Shown: positions 21,495 through 33,627, counted from the stretch's first letter. The stretch: DNA of 64,000 nucleotides from Platanthera guangdongensis (GCA_039583875.1 CM077147.1:108608124-108672123), one strand, 5' to 3'. Notes: generated by a model not told the origin, from the letters alone. Program-made: numbers and translations.

Positions 21495-22822
21495 TGATGT
21501 AGGCCCAAGGTTTCGACAGATTAAACTACGCGTTCTTCTGTTCGATAATTTAATTAAATATCTAGTGCGCGGTTTCTCTACTTAGTACTATCAAATACTT
21601 AAACATTAAGAGGCAAAAATTCCACAACCATCAACGCAAAGGGACGCAACCCCTTTTTATAGATTTAACAAGGGCTATAGGCCAATGTTCGCTCAAGCGA
21701 AAAGGACCCACACGATCCGGACAGTTAGCTATTCAAATTAGATTATGCGCAAGCAATTCACAATTCCAATAAAGAAAGTTCCAGGATAAATTAGCGATTA
21801 AAATGAAGTCCTAATTTCAATCCCAAATTAATTAAAATGAGGGTTTACCAAATCACTTGAGCGCAAGGGGAAATCAAAGGTTATGAACCTGATTTCTTCA
21901 AGTGCTCATGAGATCTACCCGCTCCAAGTTATATGAAAAATATTCGGGAAATATATGCTTGAAAATTAAGATTTTATTAAGCGCTAATTTCAATATAAAT
22001 CCGGACTAAAAACTATCCTTCTGATTCCACCAAAACCTCACAAAATAAGTTAGAAGAAATCACACAAAGTGGTGTAGGAATCGTTACCCAAATCCCAAGA
22101 AAACCTTCCACAGAGATGAGTGGAGGAACACACGTTGACGGTGGTATATTCTCTATTTCCACGCAGAAATCCTCGGATTCGCACCGGACGATGAAGATGC
22201 TCGTCGTTTTCTCCTTTTTGACAAACCCTTGGAGAGGGAGGAGGAGGAGGAGGGGAGGGGGAAGGTGGCCGAGCCACTAAGAGTCGGAGAGATAGAAGGC
22301 CGGCGGCCAAGAGAGAAGAGAAAGGGGGGAGAATTTCTCAAAGAGGAAGGAGAAAGGAGGGGGAAATTCAAAATTTGAATTCTTATGATTTCTTTCTTTC
22401 ATTCTCTAATTATTCCTTCATAACCATGGCTATATATAGCCTACACCACTCAATCATCATCCATTCAAAATTCAAAATTCAAAAATAAATTATGATGGCA
22501 CCCATCATAATACATGAAATGAAAATACAATACATGAAATTAAACAATTCACTAACTAAATAAAATGCATGAAATAAAGTACTTTTAAAATAGAATTGCT
22601 TAAAATAAAAATTGATAAAATATATAATTATAATTATGTAATTTATAATTATATATTTTATTTATTGGCGGCGGCGGACGTCGAGCAAAACATGTAGCGG
22701 TGGCGGCGTTGGTGAAGAAACATCGTGGTAGACTCCCATCTTCGAGCTTGCGGCAACGACCGTCCCAATCCACGAACTCTAGATGTTGTAGATCCACGGC
22801 CGCATCAGCATCGTCGCCATCA
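21495..22822 (-). repeat. Putative LTR of H (1328 bp)
   Basis: It contains an AT-rich stretch (22475-22665), a purine/pyrimidine-rich GGAGG block (22220-22350) and no conserved coding. The pattern (C/T-rich leader around 22300, then GTGCGAATCCGAGGATTTC on the minus strand) resembles the transcribed part of a plant LTR, but no partner copy is present to prove it. Confidence 0.45.
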
Positions 22823-22840
22823 ATCCTCCCCCGCTCAAAA
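22823..22840 (-). other. Putative polypurine tract of H
   Basis: The minus strand reads TTTTGAGCGGGGGAGGAT directly before the TGATG LTR start. Confidence 0.5.
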
Positions 22841-23510
22841 TCACTGGGCATCACCGATGAGTGGCCCCCTTGGTGAGGGGGGAACCGTCTTCAAAAGCAG
22901 CAGCAACATGGGGCAAATATGGCCCCGCAATCCGTGTCTTCGTAGCATGAACATCCCATAACACTGAGAACCTGTCTGCCACACAAACAACAAGACTTTC
23001 GAGAAAACTATTCAGCGAAAGGGTGTGCCCATGTGAAAAAGAAAGTCCATAAACAAGAATCTTACCGACCAGTTCTGTTAACCACCTTTAGAACCTCCAA
23101 GGAGTCAACATGGAAAATAGACACGACAGTACTAACACTCCCCATCCCAAGAGAATATTTAGTGGTAGGAAGAGACGACAGAGAAAGGTGCTCAAGTGGA
23201 ACAGAGACGTACAGTAAAAAGTCCGGAAACTTGCAGCCAAATCCGGGGTAATGTCTGAGTGCCTTCAAAGCCTGTTCCCACCATGTGCTATATAAAAATC
23301 TAAAGTAAAAGCATAAAATCCGACGTTCTTCATAATCACGGATGGGTCGGCATTCCTACATATTAATTTATTAACGGAGCCAGAAGGCATCCGCTGCCCG
23401 GGGACTGACCAGACTAAACCCAAATCACTATATCTAGCATCAGACAGTCTCATGTGAAAAGGATGGTAGAAGTGCATGTACGAGAGTCTAAAACATAAAT
23501 GCTGAATCAC
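22841..23510 (-). pseudogene. Unidentified minus-strand coding remnant in H
   Basis: Two overlapping open stretches read on the minus strand: 23510-23265 (DARYSDLGLVWSVPGQRM; VIMKNVGFYAFTLDFYIAHG) and 23268-23062 in another frame (YPGFGCKFPDFLLYVSVPLE). They look like one protein split by a frameshift near 23266. I do not recognise the family. The position just before a putative PPT suggests the 3' part of a retroelement coding region, or a captured host gene fragment. Confidence 0.35.
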
Positions 23511-23521
23511 TAATGGCCTAG

Positions 23522-23631
23522 ATATCAGACATATCTTGGGAGGAGTTTGGGAGATTTTTGGATCACTTCGTATCCATGTGCTACATGACTTGACCCAAGA
23601 GCAGAGGAGGTTTCTGAACCTCAGGCAGGGG
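23522..23631 (+). pseudogene. gag: gag fragment of G
   Basis: The plus strand encodes ISDISWEEFGRFLDHF, then a stop and frame change, then QRRFLNLRQG. This matches the core of the Retrotrans_gag domain (W-x-x-F ... F-L-x-L-x-Q-G), which in this clade sits in the middle of gag. The pieces before and after are absent or unrecognisable, and minus-strand ORFs of unknown origin lie on both sides. The match is short and judged by eye. Confidence 0.55.
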
Positions 23632-23637
23632 TAGCAG

Positions 23638-24122
23638 TCAGGTGGATTTAATACAGGGGGTTTTCCTACCTTGCCGTTGATAGGGATATAGGATCAGAGA
23701 TAGGAGGTTGCCAAGAGGTTTATCGGGGCTCAGAGACGACTTGACCGCAGTCTTAATTTCAATTTTAATATTTTCACGCTTGGCATGAATATATGTCAAG
23801 GATAACCGCGCATCATAACCAATATAATTGGATGCCCCCGAATGTGCAAAGGTTTGCGAGCGAAACAACTCAAGATACCCAACTATAGTCGCTAACATGG
23901 GGAAATGAGGGTCATCAAATGGCGGCGGGTAAATGCGTGCGATCGGGTGTGGTATATAACTATGTATAAGTGACACCACATCCAGAGGCACAATCGCCAA
24001 AGAAATAGAGTCATTCATAGTAGGGGACGGAACCGTAGACGGGCACGCAGAAAAAGGAGCTGCCAAAAGTGACACATAGTTATGACTATGAGTAAAGTGA
24101 ACCCCGAGGAAGTGAATACAGT
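23638..24122 (-). pseudogene. Unidentified minus-strand ORF left of element D
   Basis: This is an open minus-strand frame of about 160 codons (SYIPHPIARIYPPPFDDPHF; MLATIVGYLELFRSQTFAHS; SASNYIGYDARLSLTYIHAK-like). It continues into D's LTR only by chance. I do not recognise it. On the plus strand the last 44 bases can be read as VMTMSKVNPEEVNTG, similar to the end of chromovirus gag before protease (x-V-x-T-G), so the extreme right end may belong to G rather than to this ORF. Confidence 0.3.
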
Positions 24123-25567
24123 TGTAACAGCCCAATTTTATACTAGTGCGCGCAGCATAGTAATATCGGGTGACACGGCCTGGGACACGGGCTGTCCCAG
24201 GGCTTGTCAATGTCGGGTGCGGAGTTGTGTCGAGGTCGACGAACTAATCGTTTGACGGAAAGTGTGGGCGTGGACATGCAACAACTCAGACTACGGGGGA
24301 TACCGAGTGCGTTCCCGCTCGGGTCGGCTAAAAAGTCAGCTCTAAGACGAAATGCTGGTTCACGAATAGCTCGACGATTTAGCATCCGTTTCGTGGGCTG
24401 GCAAAGGGTCGATACGGAAATTGTCAAACCCGGGATAAAATCATCGAATGAGTAAAAACTTCGAATGCGGGCCCAACGTCGTGATGACATGGGCCAATTC
24501 GAGAACTCTGCCAGATCCGGGTCGAGCATATATCACCAACGTGCGGGATCGTCCAACGGAAATCGTCGAACCCTTCCCTTAGATGGTAACTGGCGGGCAT
24601 CCACAATAACACTTGGGACATCGACGATCACTGCCTCAGACTCCTCAGATAACTCAGATATAATCTCAGTGGGTGCAATCGGGTAGGACTTGGCTAACGC
24701 AATGGGGATCGTATCATTTTGTGGAGAGGGCGGGTTATGCTCAATACTTTAGGGTGAACACGGCCTGTGACACAACGGGCTAGTCACAGGGGGCGGACGT
24801 GAAAATAGTTTTCCCGATTTTTCAAGCCGTAATACATTTTTCTCAGCCTGGATCCAGGGCTGATTAAGCCCGAAATCAGTAATCGTATCCTCATTTTGCT
24901 TTTACATCATCTTCCAAATCACTTTAGAGAGAGAAAGGGTATCCAATCGGAGAAGAAGAAGAGGGATGTTGGGTGGAGCTTTGCTTATCCACGGTGATTA
25001 CCTAGCCATTTGCGGAGGAAAAGCCACCTGTCAAGCAGATAGGAGCTTCATGCACCAAAGCGGTCTTCACAATGTATTTGACGAAACATCTTCCTAGCCA
25101 GTTGTGAAGGCTTCCTTTTTGCATATGTTTGTGATTTCCTCCACAAGAGGTGGCTGATTTTTGGGAATCTTTGGGTGATTCATGAAATCCCCTTTATTGG
25201 CATATAGACCGGAAATGGATACGGAATAGGCAGTTGGTGCATCTGGTAGGTTGGTCTGTATTGGTGATGTTGCATACGAACGGGAAAACTGCGTGATAAC
25301 GACGTGTAATTTAGGATCAACGGATTATGCCTCGTGAAGGATGAGCAGATCTGGAGTGTGTCCTGGCCTATCTGTGTACTCTCTGTGATATTGGAGTGCA
25401 CTTACTGTGAATGAGTAACATGAAGTACTGGTGGGACAGAAAGGCCTTTGTGATCATATGCGTAGGTGGTAGAAGAGTAACAAGGAGCACTGGTGGCCCA
25501 GGATCAAGACCCCTGAGCATTTGTGATATTGCGGTGTCGCTCCTAGGTGGAAGACTGATGTTGTGAA
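24123..25567 (+). repeat. 5' LTR of D, first part
   Basis: It corresponds to 39525-40997 or so. It includes GACACGGGC inverted repeats (24170-24230) and a TCGA-rich stretch (24220-24640). The right limit is the junction with E, where about 40 bases of D appear deleted. Confidence 0.85.
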
Positions 25568-25590
25568 AATTCATCCAAGGCAAAAATTCG

Positions 25591-25985
25591 AGTCGAGAAT
25601 GGTCTTCACCAAGTGATTCTCGCCGATGCAGGGTCGGGAGAATCACTAGTCTCCCTGATTCTCGCCGAATCGACGAGAATCGTCGAGAATCAAGTGATTC
25701 TCGACGATCGACTACCTTGACAATTTCGTCGACCGCGGCTCGACATCGTCAGTATCATTATGTGTCGTCCAAGTAGCTCGAGATTCGGCGAGAATCTTGT
25801 AATTCCCGCCGAGTGGCCAAGCAGCCCATTGTACTCGTTGAGAATTCTCGCCGATCCAATGTGATTCTCGACGAGAATCACAAACGATTCTCGACGAATC
25901 GTCGAGAATCACTTGGTGATTCTCGCCGATTCGTCGAGAATCGTCTGCGATTCTCGCCGATTCTGAACCCGTAATTCTCAGAATG
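25591..25985 (+). repeat. GATTCTCGACGA inverted-repeat array in E 5' LTR
   Basis: Both orientations of GATTCTCG(A/C)CGA and its complement TCGTCGAGAATC alternate at least a dozen times, able to form many hairpins. The counterpart in the 3' LTR is at 32735-33055. Confidence 0.8.
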
Positions 25986-26063
25986 CTGCTGGATTCTGCT
26001 TGTGGACTACTCGCCGTTTGAACCTAATTTTTTCTGAGTGGGTTATTTGATTATACTTTACAG

Positions 26064-26071
26064 TATAAATA
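26064..26071 (+). promoter_or_regulatory. LTR TATA box of E
   Basis: TATAAATA directly after the hairpin array, followed by TAACACTTAGGG. The same box is in the 3' LTR at 33110-33117. Confidence 0.6.
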
Positions 26072-26585
26072 TAACACTTAGGGTTTCGGGAAGATAGGCG
26101 ATCTGTCTCTTCTGTGCGAATCGAACCCGACGGAAGGAGTTCCGCGTCCTCGCTCCGCCAATCGCCGATCCCGCCGCCGGAAGAGTTCCGCCGCCGTGTT
26201 TGCTCCGTTGACCACCTTCTCTCCAGCGATCGTCGCTGGCGCTGCATTCCCTGGCGCGGACCTAGCAGTCCGTGGGAAAGCAAAGGTGCGGTCTTCTCCT
26301 TCCCGATCTTCCGTGCGACGGAAAGCTCGGCGTTCTCCCGCTCGTGTGGACTTCTGCAGAAACGTGGACACTATTCCACGTAGAACTCGCCGCTAGGAAG
26401 AAGATAAAGTTTGGAGCTTCTCCGTTGAGTTGTGACTCAACGCCACCGAGGTAATTTTGCCTAGTTTTGCTAACTTCTTGATTCAACCGTCATGGCTCGA
26501 TCCGCATCTCTTTGGGTCTTCTTGATGTTTTTCTTTCCGCTGCGTGCACAAGCGTTGTGCCAACCCTATAGAGAAAACCCAACAG

Positions 26586-26601
26586 TGGTATCAGAGCCAG
26601 G
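26586..26601 (+). other. Primer-binding site of E (tRNA-iMet)
   Basis: TGGTATCAGAGCCAGG one base after the 5' LTR end. Confidence 0.92.
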
Positions 26602-27546
26602 TTCGGCCATGACTGTTGTCTTTGGAAGTTGTCTTATTCCAATGCGTGTAAACCTAGAGATTTAGAAGTGTTCTAAATGTCTAGATTTAGTCTTGGCACT
26701 TCGCCAAGAACGATTGGAATTTCGGTGGTATTTCTAAGTGTTAGAAATTGTTGTCTCCTTAGCAGTAACCATCCCTCGAGTATGTTGTGGATTTTGAATC
26801 CAACATAGAGAGATGAGATTGTCTACTGCTTAAGTTGAGTTGTCTTTGCCTTCTGTCCAATGCATGTAAATCTGAGGATTTGGAAATTTCCGGATGTTCA
26901 GATTTAGCCCTTCCTTCTATCAAATTGTTGATGGTGTAAGGATGTGCACATAAGGGATGCATGTGATTTAGAATTATTTTTTCTTTGGATATGCACATTG
27001 ATCAAATGTTGATCATGGTTAATTGTTAACCTAAAATTGAAATCCCTTCTTTTAATATTAAGTGTTCGGATGCCTTCCGATGGATGACACTCTTCCTGCC
27101 TCGATCGATGAAATGTGGGCTTGCCAAAGCAAGGTGCATTAATCTATCTTGGTAAGGGTGCGAGCGGATAATTGTGATACACTGTCGACATCTCCAGCTT
27201 AACTAGGTGACCTCAAAGGTTGAGTGCCTAGAGGCATAGGGTTGGCATGCACCATGTGATGGATGCGAATAAGGAGTTATTCACCAACTATACAAGAATT
27301 GCATGAGGATGCAATTGGCAAGCGTTTACCTAAATAACCACATCGTGAGAGGAACGCCAAAGACTCATTGTGTTGGTGAAATACGGATCTTGTCCACTAA
27401 GAGAGTAGGCATGAACTCTATTGTTAGTGAGGGCTATCATTTCGAATAAAATAGTGGGAGTATTTTAATTGAAGTCCTAATTAGAATAAATTGTAATTGA
27501 AATTTTAGGTACTGATTTTATTCTGCATAAATTCTTGTAGAATTCC
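26602..27546 (+). other. 5' leader of E, non-coding
   Basis: About 945 bases between PBS and gag ATG with no credible ORF; presumably the packaging and leader region of the element's RNA. Confidence 0.6.
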
Positions 27547-28362
27547 ATGGCAAGCGTTTCACACTCCACGCTGTCTCTGAGAGCCATCCTTGAGAAGGAT
27601 ATGCTCAGCGGGACAAACTATATAGACTGGTATAGGAACCTGAGAATTGTTCTCAGGCAAGAGCGAAAGCTCTATGTCTTGGAAGAATAAGCCCCCGAGG
27701 TGCCGACCGGGAACTCTTCCCGTGCTGAGAAGGATACTTATAAGAAGTATACTGATGATGCTTTGGATGTCGAGCTATGCCTTATGCTTGTCACCATGAA
27801 CTCTGAGCTTCAGAAGCAACATGAGAACATGGGGTGCAAGGAGATTGACGAGCATCTCAAGAAAATGTTTCAGGGGAAGGCTCGTCAAGAGAGGTTCGAC
27901 ATCACGAAAGCGTTATTTCAGTGCAAGATGGGAGTTCGAGACTCAGTAGGGACTCACGTACTCAAGATGATTGGGTATATAGAGAACCTTGAAAGGCTGG
28001 GTTTTCCTCTTGGTCAAGAGTTGGCCACAGATCTGATCCTGCAATCGTTGTCGGACAGTTATGAGCAGTTCGTCTTGAACTACAACATGAATGAGATAGA
28101 CAAGACACTGCCCGAACTCCTAGGCATGTTAAGAACTGCCGAGATCAACATGAAGAAGGCCAAGCCTGCCAGCCCCATACTGATGGTGCATAAGGGCAAG
28201 GGCAAAGCCAAGGGCTCCAAGAAGACAAAGGTGGGACCTAAGTCATATCTTGAGCCCAAGTCTTCAGCACTGATGAAGAAGAAGAGCACGGTGAAGGAAG
28301 GGAAATGCCACCACTGTGGCAAGGCTGGTCATTGGCGGAGTGAACTGTCCTTCGTATATTGA
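27547..28362 (+). pseudogene. gag: gag of element E
   Basis: The ATG at 27547 (MASVSHSTLSLRAILEKD) starts a copia gag. TAA at 27688-27690 interrupts it after 47 codons, then the same frame continues to 28362. The UBN2-type domain is recognisable (KKMFQGKARQERFDITKALF; NLERLGFPLGQELATDLILQ). A Lys-rich tail leads to a CCHC knuckle (CHHCGKAGHWR), where a small indel near 28337 throws the frame, so the last Cys is read only in the next frame (NCPSYIEG). Confidence 0.88.
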
Positions 28363-31300
28363 GGGTCTGCAGAAATTGAAGGGAGGTATGACTTCCGCTT
28401 CTAATGTTTACGTTATAGAGATAAACCTTTCTGCTCCTTCATCTTGGGTATTGGATACCGGATGTGGTTCTCACATTTGTACAAATGTGCAGGAACTGGG
28501 AAGGAGAAGATTGCTGAGTAAAGGGGAGGTGGACCTCCGCGTCGGCAATGGAGCAAGAGTTGCTGCTGTAGCCGTAGGAGTTTACCGTCTTTCTTTGCCC
28601 AGTGGGCTTGTATTAGAATTAGATAACTGTTATTTTGTTCCGACGATAACTAGAAACATTATATCTATTTCATGTTTGGACATGATTGGATTTTCTTTTA
28701 TAATTAAGAACAATTGTTGTTCTATATTTAAGAATGATGTTTGTTATGTTGTAGCCCAATTGTTTAATGGTCTTTACGTTTTGAACTTGGACCATCTGAT
28801 CTATAATGTAGAAAATAATAAAAGACTAAGAACAAATGATTCGAACCCTACGTTTCTCTAGCATTGTCGTTTGGGCCATATCAACGAGAAGCGCATATCC
28901 AAGCTCCATAGAGATGGACTTTTGGACTCATTTGATTATGAATCATTTGAGCGATGCGAATCTTGTTTGTTAGGCAAGATGACTAAAGCTCCTTTCACTG
29001 GTTATACTGAGAGGGCTGAGGATCTCTTGGGTGTTGTACATAGTGATGTATGCGGACCCATGAGTTCCATAGCTAGAGGTGGGTATTTCTACTTTGTTAC
29101 GTTTACTGATGATTTCAGTAGATACGGATATGTGTATCTTATGAAGTGCAAATCCGAGACCTTTGAAAAGTTCAAAGAGTTCAAGAATGAAGTAGAAAAC
29201 CAGTTGGGTAAGAGGGTTAAAGCACTCCGATGTGATCGAGGTGGCGAATACCTGAGTCATGAGTTCCGTGATCATCTGAAAGAGTGTGGTATTGTATCAC
29301 AGCTCACTCCACCTAGAACACCACAACATAATGGTGTGTCTGAGAGGAGAAATCGTACTCTGTTAGACATGGTACGTTCGATGATGAGTCATGCAGACTT
29401 GCCTGTTTCCTTTTGGGGTTTTGCTTTAGAGACTGCTGCAATGACATTGAATCGCGCTCCAACTAAAACGGTTTCTGAAGACACCATATGAGATATGGAC
29501 TGGGAAGCGTCCTAGTATGTCGTTCATTAAAATTTGGGGCTGTGAGGCATACGTGAGACGTCAAATGCCTGACAAGCTGGAACCCAAATCGGATAAATGT
29601 TATCTGGTGGGATATCCTAAGGAAACGAAAGGGTATTACTTTTACCTACCATCCGAGGGCAAAGTGTTTGTCGCAAGGACTGGTGTCTTCTTGGAGAAAG
29701 AGTTCTTATCAAGAAAGACTGAAAAGGTAGAGCTTGAAGAAGTTCAAGAACCACATGTAGTGAATGAATCGGAATTGGATTCTGAGTCAGGACTACAAGA
29801 TGTTGTAGCTAGAGAATCTGCTCAGGGAACACAAGTCCTACGTAGATCTGGTAGACCGAGGTTTGAGCCTGAGAGATATGGATTTCTCGTGTCTCAAATA
29901 GGTAATGTGTTGCTTATGGATCATGATGATGAACCAGCAACCTACCAAGAGGCTATGAATGGACCAGACTCCGACAAATGGCTTGAGGCTATGAAATCTG
30001 AAATGGACTCCATGTATGCAAACCAAGTTTGGAACTTGGTGGAACCACCTGAAGGGGTACGACCCATAGGGTGCAAGTGGGTCTTCAAGAAGAAGACCGA
30101 CATGGATGGGAATGTACAGACATTTAAAGGGCGACTGGTGGCTAAAGGTTTCAAGCAAATTCATGGTATTGACTATGATGAGACCTTTTCCCCTATTGCC
30201 ATGGTAAAGTCCATTAGGATATTGCTTGCTATTGCTGCGTATTATGACTACGAGATCTGGCAGATGGATGTCAAAACGGCTTTCCTTAATGGAAACCTCC
30301 TTGAGGAAGTGTATATGACACAACCCGAGGGTTTTGTATCCCCAGATGAAGCCACTAAAATATGCAAGCTGAATAAGTCCATTTATGGACTGAAACAGGC
30401 CTCTCGAAGTTGGAATCTTCGTTTTGATGAGAAAATCAAAGAGTTTGGTTTCATCAAGAATGAAGATGAGCCTTATGTTTACAAGCGAATCAGTGGGAGC
30501 ATTGTTGTCTTCCTGATATTGTATGTAGATGACATACTGTTGATTGGGAATGACATTCCTACCCTGAAAGTTGTTAAGAACAACCTAGGGAACTGCTTTT
30601 CAATGAAGGATTTGGGTGAAGCGACTTATATACTTGGTATTAAGATCTATAGAGATAGATCGAAGAAGTTGCTGGGTTTGACCCAGAGTACGTACATCGA
30701 AAAGGTGTTGAAGCGGTTCAACATGCTTGAGTCCAAGAAAGGATTTTTGCCCATGTCTCATGGTGTGAATCTCTCTAAGGACCAGTGTCCAAAGTCTTGT
30801 GAAGACAAGGACCGCATGAAGTTGATTCCATATGCTTCGGCAATTGGATCAATCATGTGCGCGATGTTATGTACTCGACCCGATGTTTCCTTTGCTTTGA
30901 GCATGACTAGCAGGTATCAGTCAGACCCCGGTGAGTGTCACTGGATTGCAGTCAAGAATGTCCTAAAGTACTTGAGAAGGACTAAGGACGTGTTCTTGGT
31001 GTATGGTGGAGAGGAAGAGCTCGTTGTAAGCGGTTACACGGATGCTAGCTTCCAAACTGATAGAGACGACTCCAAGTCTCAGTCACTGGTTTTGTGTTTT
31101 GCCTGAATGGAGGAGCTGTGAGCTGGAAGAGTTCCAAGCAAGAGACAGTTGCTGATTCTACAACAGAGGCCGAGTATATCGCCGCAGCTAATGCAGCGAA
31201 GGAGGCTGTATGGATTAGGAAATTCATCGGCGAGCTTGATGTAGTTCCTAGCATTGTTGGTCCCGTAGTTCTCTACTGTGATAACAATGGTGCAATTGCA

Positions 31301-31513
31301 CAATCTAAGGAACCTAGATCTCATCAGCGCTCCAAGCACATACTCCGGCGGTTTCATCTAATTCGTGAGATTGTCGAACGAGGAGATGTAAACATTTGCA
31401 GAGTGCCGACTGAGGAAAATATTGCGGATCCGCTGACAAAGCCTCTCGCGCAGAGAAAGCATGATGGTCATACTAGATTGATGGGTATGCGATACCTAAA
31501 CGATCAACTCTAG
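28338..31513 (+). pseudogene. pol: pol of element E: protease, integrase, RT, RNase H
   Basis: Protease motif SSWVLDTGCGSHIC is near 28440. The pre-integrase zinc region is at 28862-28980 (HCRLGHINEKR; CESCLLGKM) and the DDE core is at VHSDVCGPM, LRCDRGGEY, and PRTPQHNGVSERRNRT. RT has QMDVKTAFLNGNLLEEVYM and LYVDDILLIGND (near 30520). RNase H runs to ADPLTKPLAQRKHDGHT. Breaks: TAG near 28859 in place of Trp, an extra base near 29474, and an indel near 31083 in RNase H. RT itself is open for 529 codons, the longest open frame in the window. Confidence 0.92.
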
Positions 31514-32483
31514 CGAGGATCTTGTGGATTGTATGTAAATATGTATTTTGTTGGCTGTTTGTTCATATGATGAACTGTGTACCTAGTTTTTCTTTTATAA
31601 TTAATGGCAAATTCTTTTATTGTGACTTTTTCTATATATGATAGTTAAATGTTAACATAATAGATACCCTTAGAATGTTCGCTTCCATAGGACATCAAGT
31701 ACGTGACTTGAATGTGAGAGCCTATGATTTATTTGAAGCTTCATTCTTAAAGGTCCCTGGTCGAGTATCATCATAGATGCTAAGGGTGATGATGATGCAT
31801 GAAGGCTAGCGCGTGTGTTGACTGATGACTGGTTCTCATAGGTCATGATATTGTGATATCAAGTCATCACGTGGGTACTTGTTAGTGAACAAGTTGTACT
31901 GGACAGACCCAACCTGAGACTACTCTGTGGATTGTCATCCAATCGTGTCACGAGTAGGTCTCATTTGACAATGGTGTTGTGGTCCTTTGACCTGAAGTCA
32001 CAGCATTCATCAAGTGAGGAAGGGCGTGCTTTGATGCCATCTAAAGTCTTCCTTGAGAAAGGTTGATGATAAGAGTGGTTGTTGGGCATGTTACGAATCA
32101 TTTGGGTGTTTGTGTGTGAGCAGATATGGAATTTGTCCTCCTATATGACAGAAGTTGCATCCATGGGCCCCTTGATGGAACTGGACTGAGAAATGCATGG
32201 CCATGCTTGGTTGAGTCAATATGTGATATTGGACTCACCATTCTCTGGAAGTCCGTCCTGGATCAAGAAAACTTGGATTGAGCTATTACGAGGGTGACAC
32301 GGTCCATGCCTCTAGTTCTTTCCGGATGTAAGGGACAAAGGGACAAAGACAACGCTGATACATTGGTCATAAAGGCTTATGAGTTATTTACTCTTACTGC
32401 TTGGGGAGCAATGATGCATTGCTAGATGCCGCTCATTGTTTGTGAGGTTTTTGGTTTGATACTTTCGAGATCAAGTGGGAGTC
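31514..32483 (+). other. 3' non-coding region and PPT of E
   Basis: 970 bases with no ORF, ending in the purine-rich AAGTGGGAGTC directly before the 3' LTR. Confidence 0.65.
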
Positions 32484-33627
32484 TGTTGGAGTTACCATGA
32501 TGATCTGGAAGTGGTCAAACATGTAATCTCACTGCCAACGCAATATGAGCCTGCAGGGTCGCACATAAGAGATGTGGAGAAGTTGGGTGACTGACTGTGT
32601 TGGTAAAGGTTACCAATCACCGACCTGAATAGGGTTATGGGCAAAGTGTTGCCTTATAGGATCATCGGGTTGGGCAAATGTTGCCTTGGAGGGCTGGTTA
32701 GGTTCGTCGTCCAAGGGTCAAAGACATTAGTCGAGAATGGTCTTCTGATTCCCGCCGATCGGCGAGAATCGTCTCCCTGATTCTCGCCGATCGACGAGAA
32801 TCGTCGAGAATCAATTGTTGATTCTCGACGATCGACTACCTTGACAATTGTCGTCGACCGCGGCTCGACGATCGTCGAGTATCATTATGTGTCGTCTAGC
32901 GTAGCTCGACGATCGGCGAGAATCGTCGAGTATTGTACTCTGATTCTCGCCGATCCAATGTGATACTCGTCGAACGATTCTCGCCGAACCTGCTCAGTGA
33001 TTCTCGCCGATTGTCGCCGATTCTCACCGATTCATACTCGCCGATTCTGAACCCTAATTTCGAGTGGTCTGTGGATAGCGATTTTCCTGAGTTTATTTTA
33101 TACTTTAAGTATAAATATAACACTTAGGGTTTCGGGAAGATAGGCGATCTGTCTCTTCTGTGCGAATCGAACCCGACGGAAGGAGTTCCGCGTTCGCTCC
33201 GCCGATCCCGATCCCGCCGTCGGAAGAGTTCCGCCGCCGTGTTTGCTCCGTTGACCACCTTCTCTCCAGCGATCGTCGCTGGCGCTGCATTCCCTGGCGC
33301 GGACCTAGCAGTCCGTGGGAAAGCAAAGTTGCGGTCTTCTCCTTCCCGATCTTCCGTGTGACGGAAAGCTCGGCGTTCTCCCGCTCGTGTGGACTTCTGC
33401 AGAAACGTGGACACTATTCCACGTAGAACTCGCCGCTAGGAAGAAGATAAAGTTTGGAGCTTCTTCGTTGAGTTGTGACTCAACGCCAACGAGGTAATTT
33501 TGCCTAGTTTTGCTAACTTCTTGATTCAACCGTCATGGCTCGATCCGCATCTCTTTGGGTCTTCTTGATGTTTTTCTTTCCGCTGCGTGCACAAGCGTTG
33601 TGCCAACCCTATAGAGAAAACCCAACA
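32484..33627 (+). repeat. 3' LTR of E (1144 bp)
   Basis: TGTTGGAGTT...GAAAACCCAACA, with a perfect TGTTGG/CCAACA terminal repeat. It contains the hairpin array 32735-33055 and TATAAATA at 33110-33117. Confidence 0.93.

Larger units (their letters stand above)
21495..23510 (-). mobile_element. Element H: LTR plus 3' internal remnant of an unidentified retrotransposon
   Basis: On the minus strand a purine tract (22840-22823) is followed at once by TGATGGCGAC..., and the sequence ends ...CCTACATCA at 21495, where G's LTR similarity stops. TGATG/CATCA ends plus the PPT suggest a 3' LTR with internal sequence to its right. No second LTR or PBS is in the window, and the right limit near 23510 is only where G gag-like sequence starts. 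The superfamily is unknown. Confidence 0.5.
25568..26584 (+). repeat. 5' LTR of E, 5'-truncated
   Basis: It matches the 3' LTR from about 32708 on (TCGAGAATGGTCTTC shared) through GAAAACCCAACA. It contains the inverted-repeat array 25591-25985, TATAAATA (26064-26071) and a GC-rich U5. Confidence 0.9.
25568..33627 (+). mobile_element. Ty1/copia retrotransposon E inside the 5' LTR of D
   Basis: The 3' LTR is 32484-33627 (TGTTGG...CCAACA) and the 5' LTR is about 25568-26584, lacking roughly its first 230 bases. PBS, gag and pol in copia order (protease, integrase, RT, RNase H) lie between. To the right of 33627, D's LTR resumes with TGAATGCC, as at 41036. The left border is a deletion junction, so no duplication can be read. 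It is not the same family as A, B and F; the lineage is not assigned. Confidence 0.9.

Noticed and set aside
22050..22371. Proline/serine-rich minus-strand ORFs
   Set aside because: They come from a purine-rich GGAGG block in the putative H LTR; low complexity, no domain.
24123..24210. N-terminal extension of the minus-strand ORF at 23638-24122
   Set aside because: It lies in D's LTR, which is a later insertion.
26078..26396. Overlapping ORFs on both strands, duplicated at 33124-33426
   Set aside because: They are the GC-rich U5 part of the two E LTRs; duplication comes from the LTR pair, not from coding selection.
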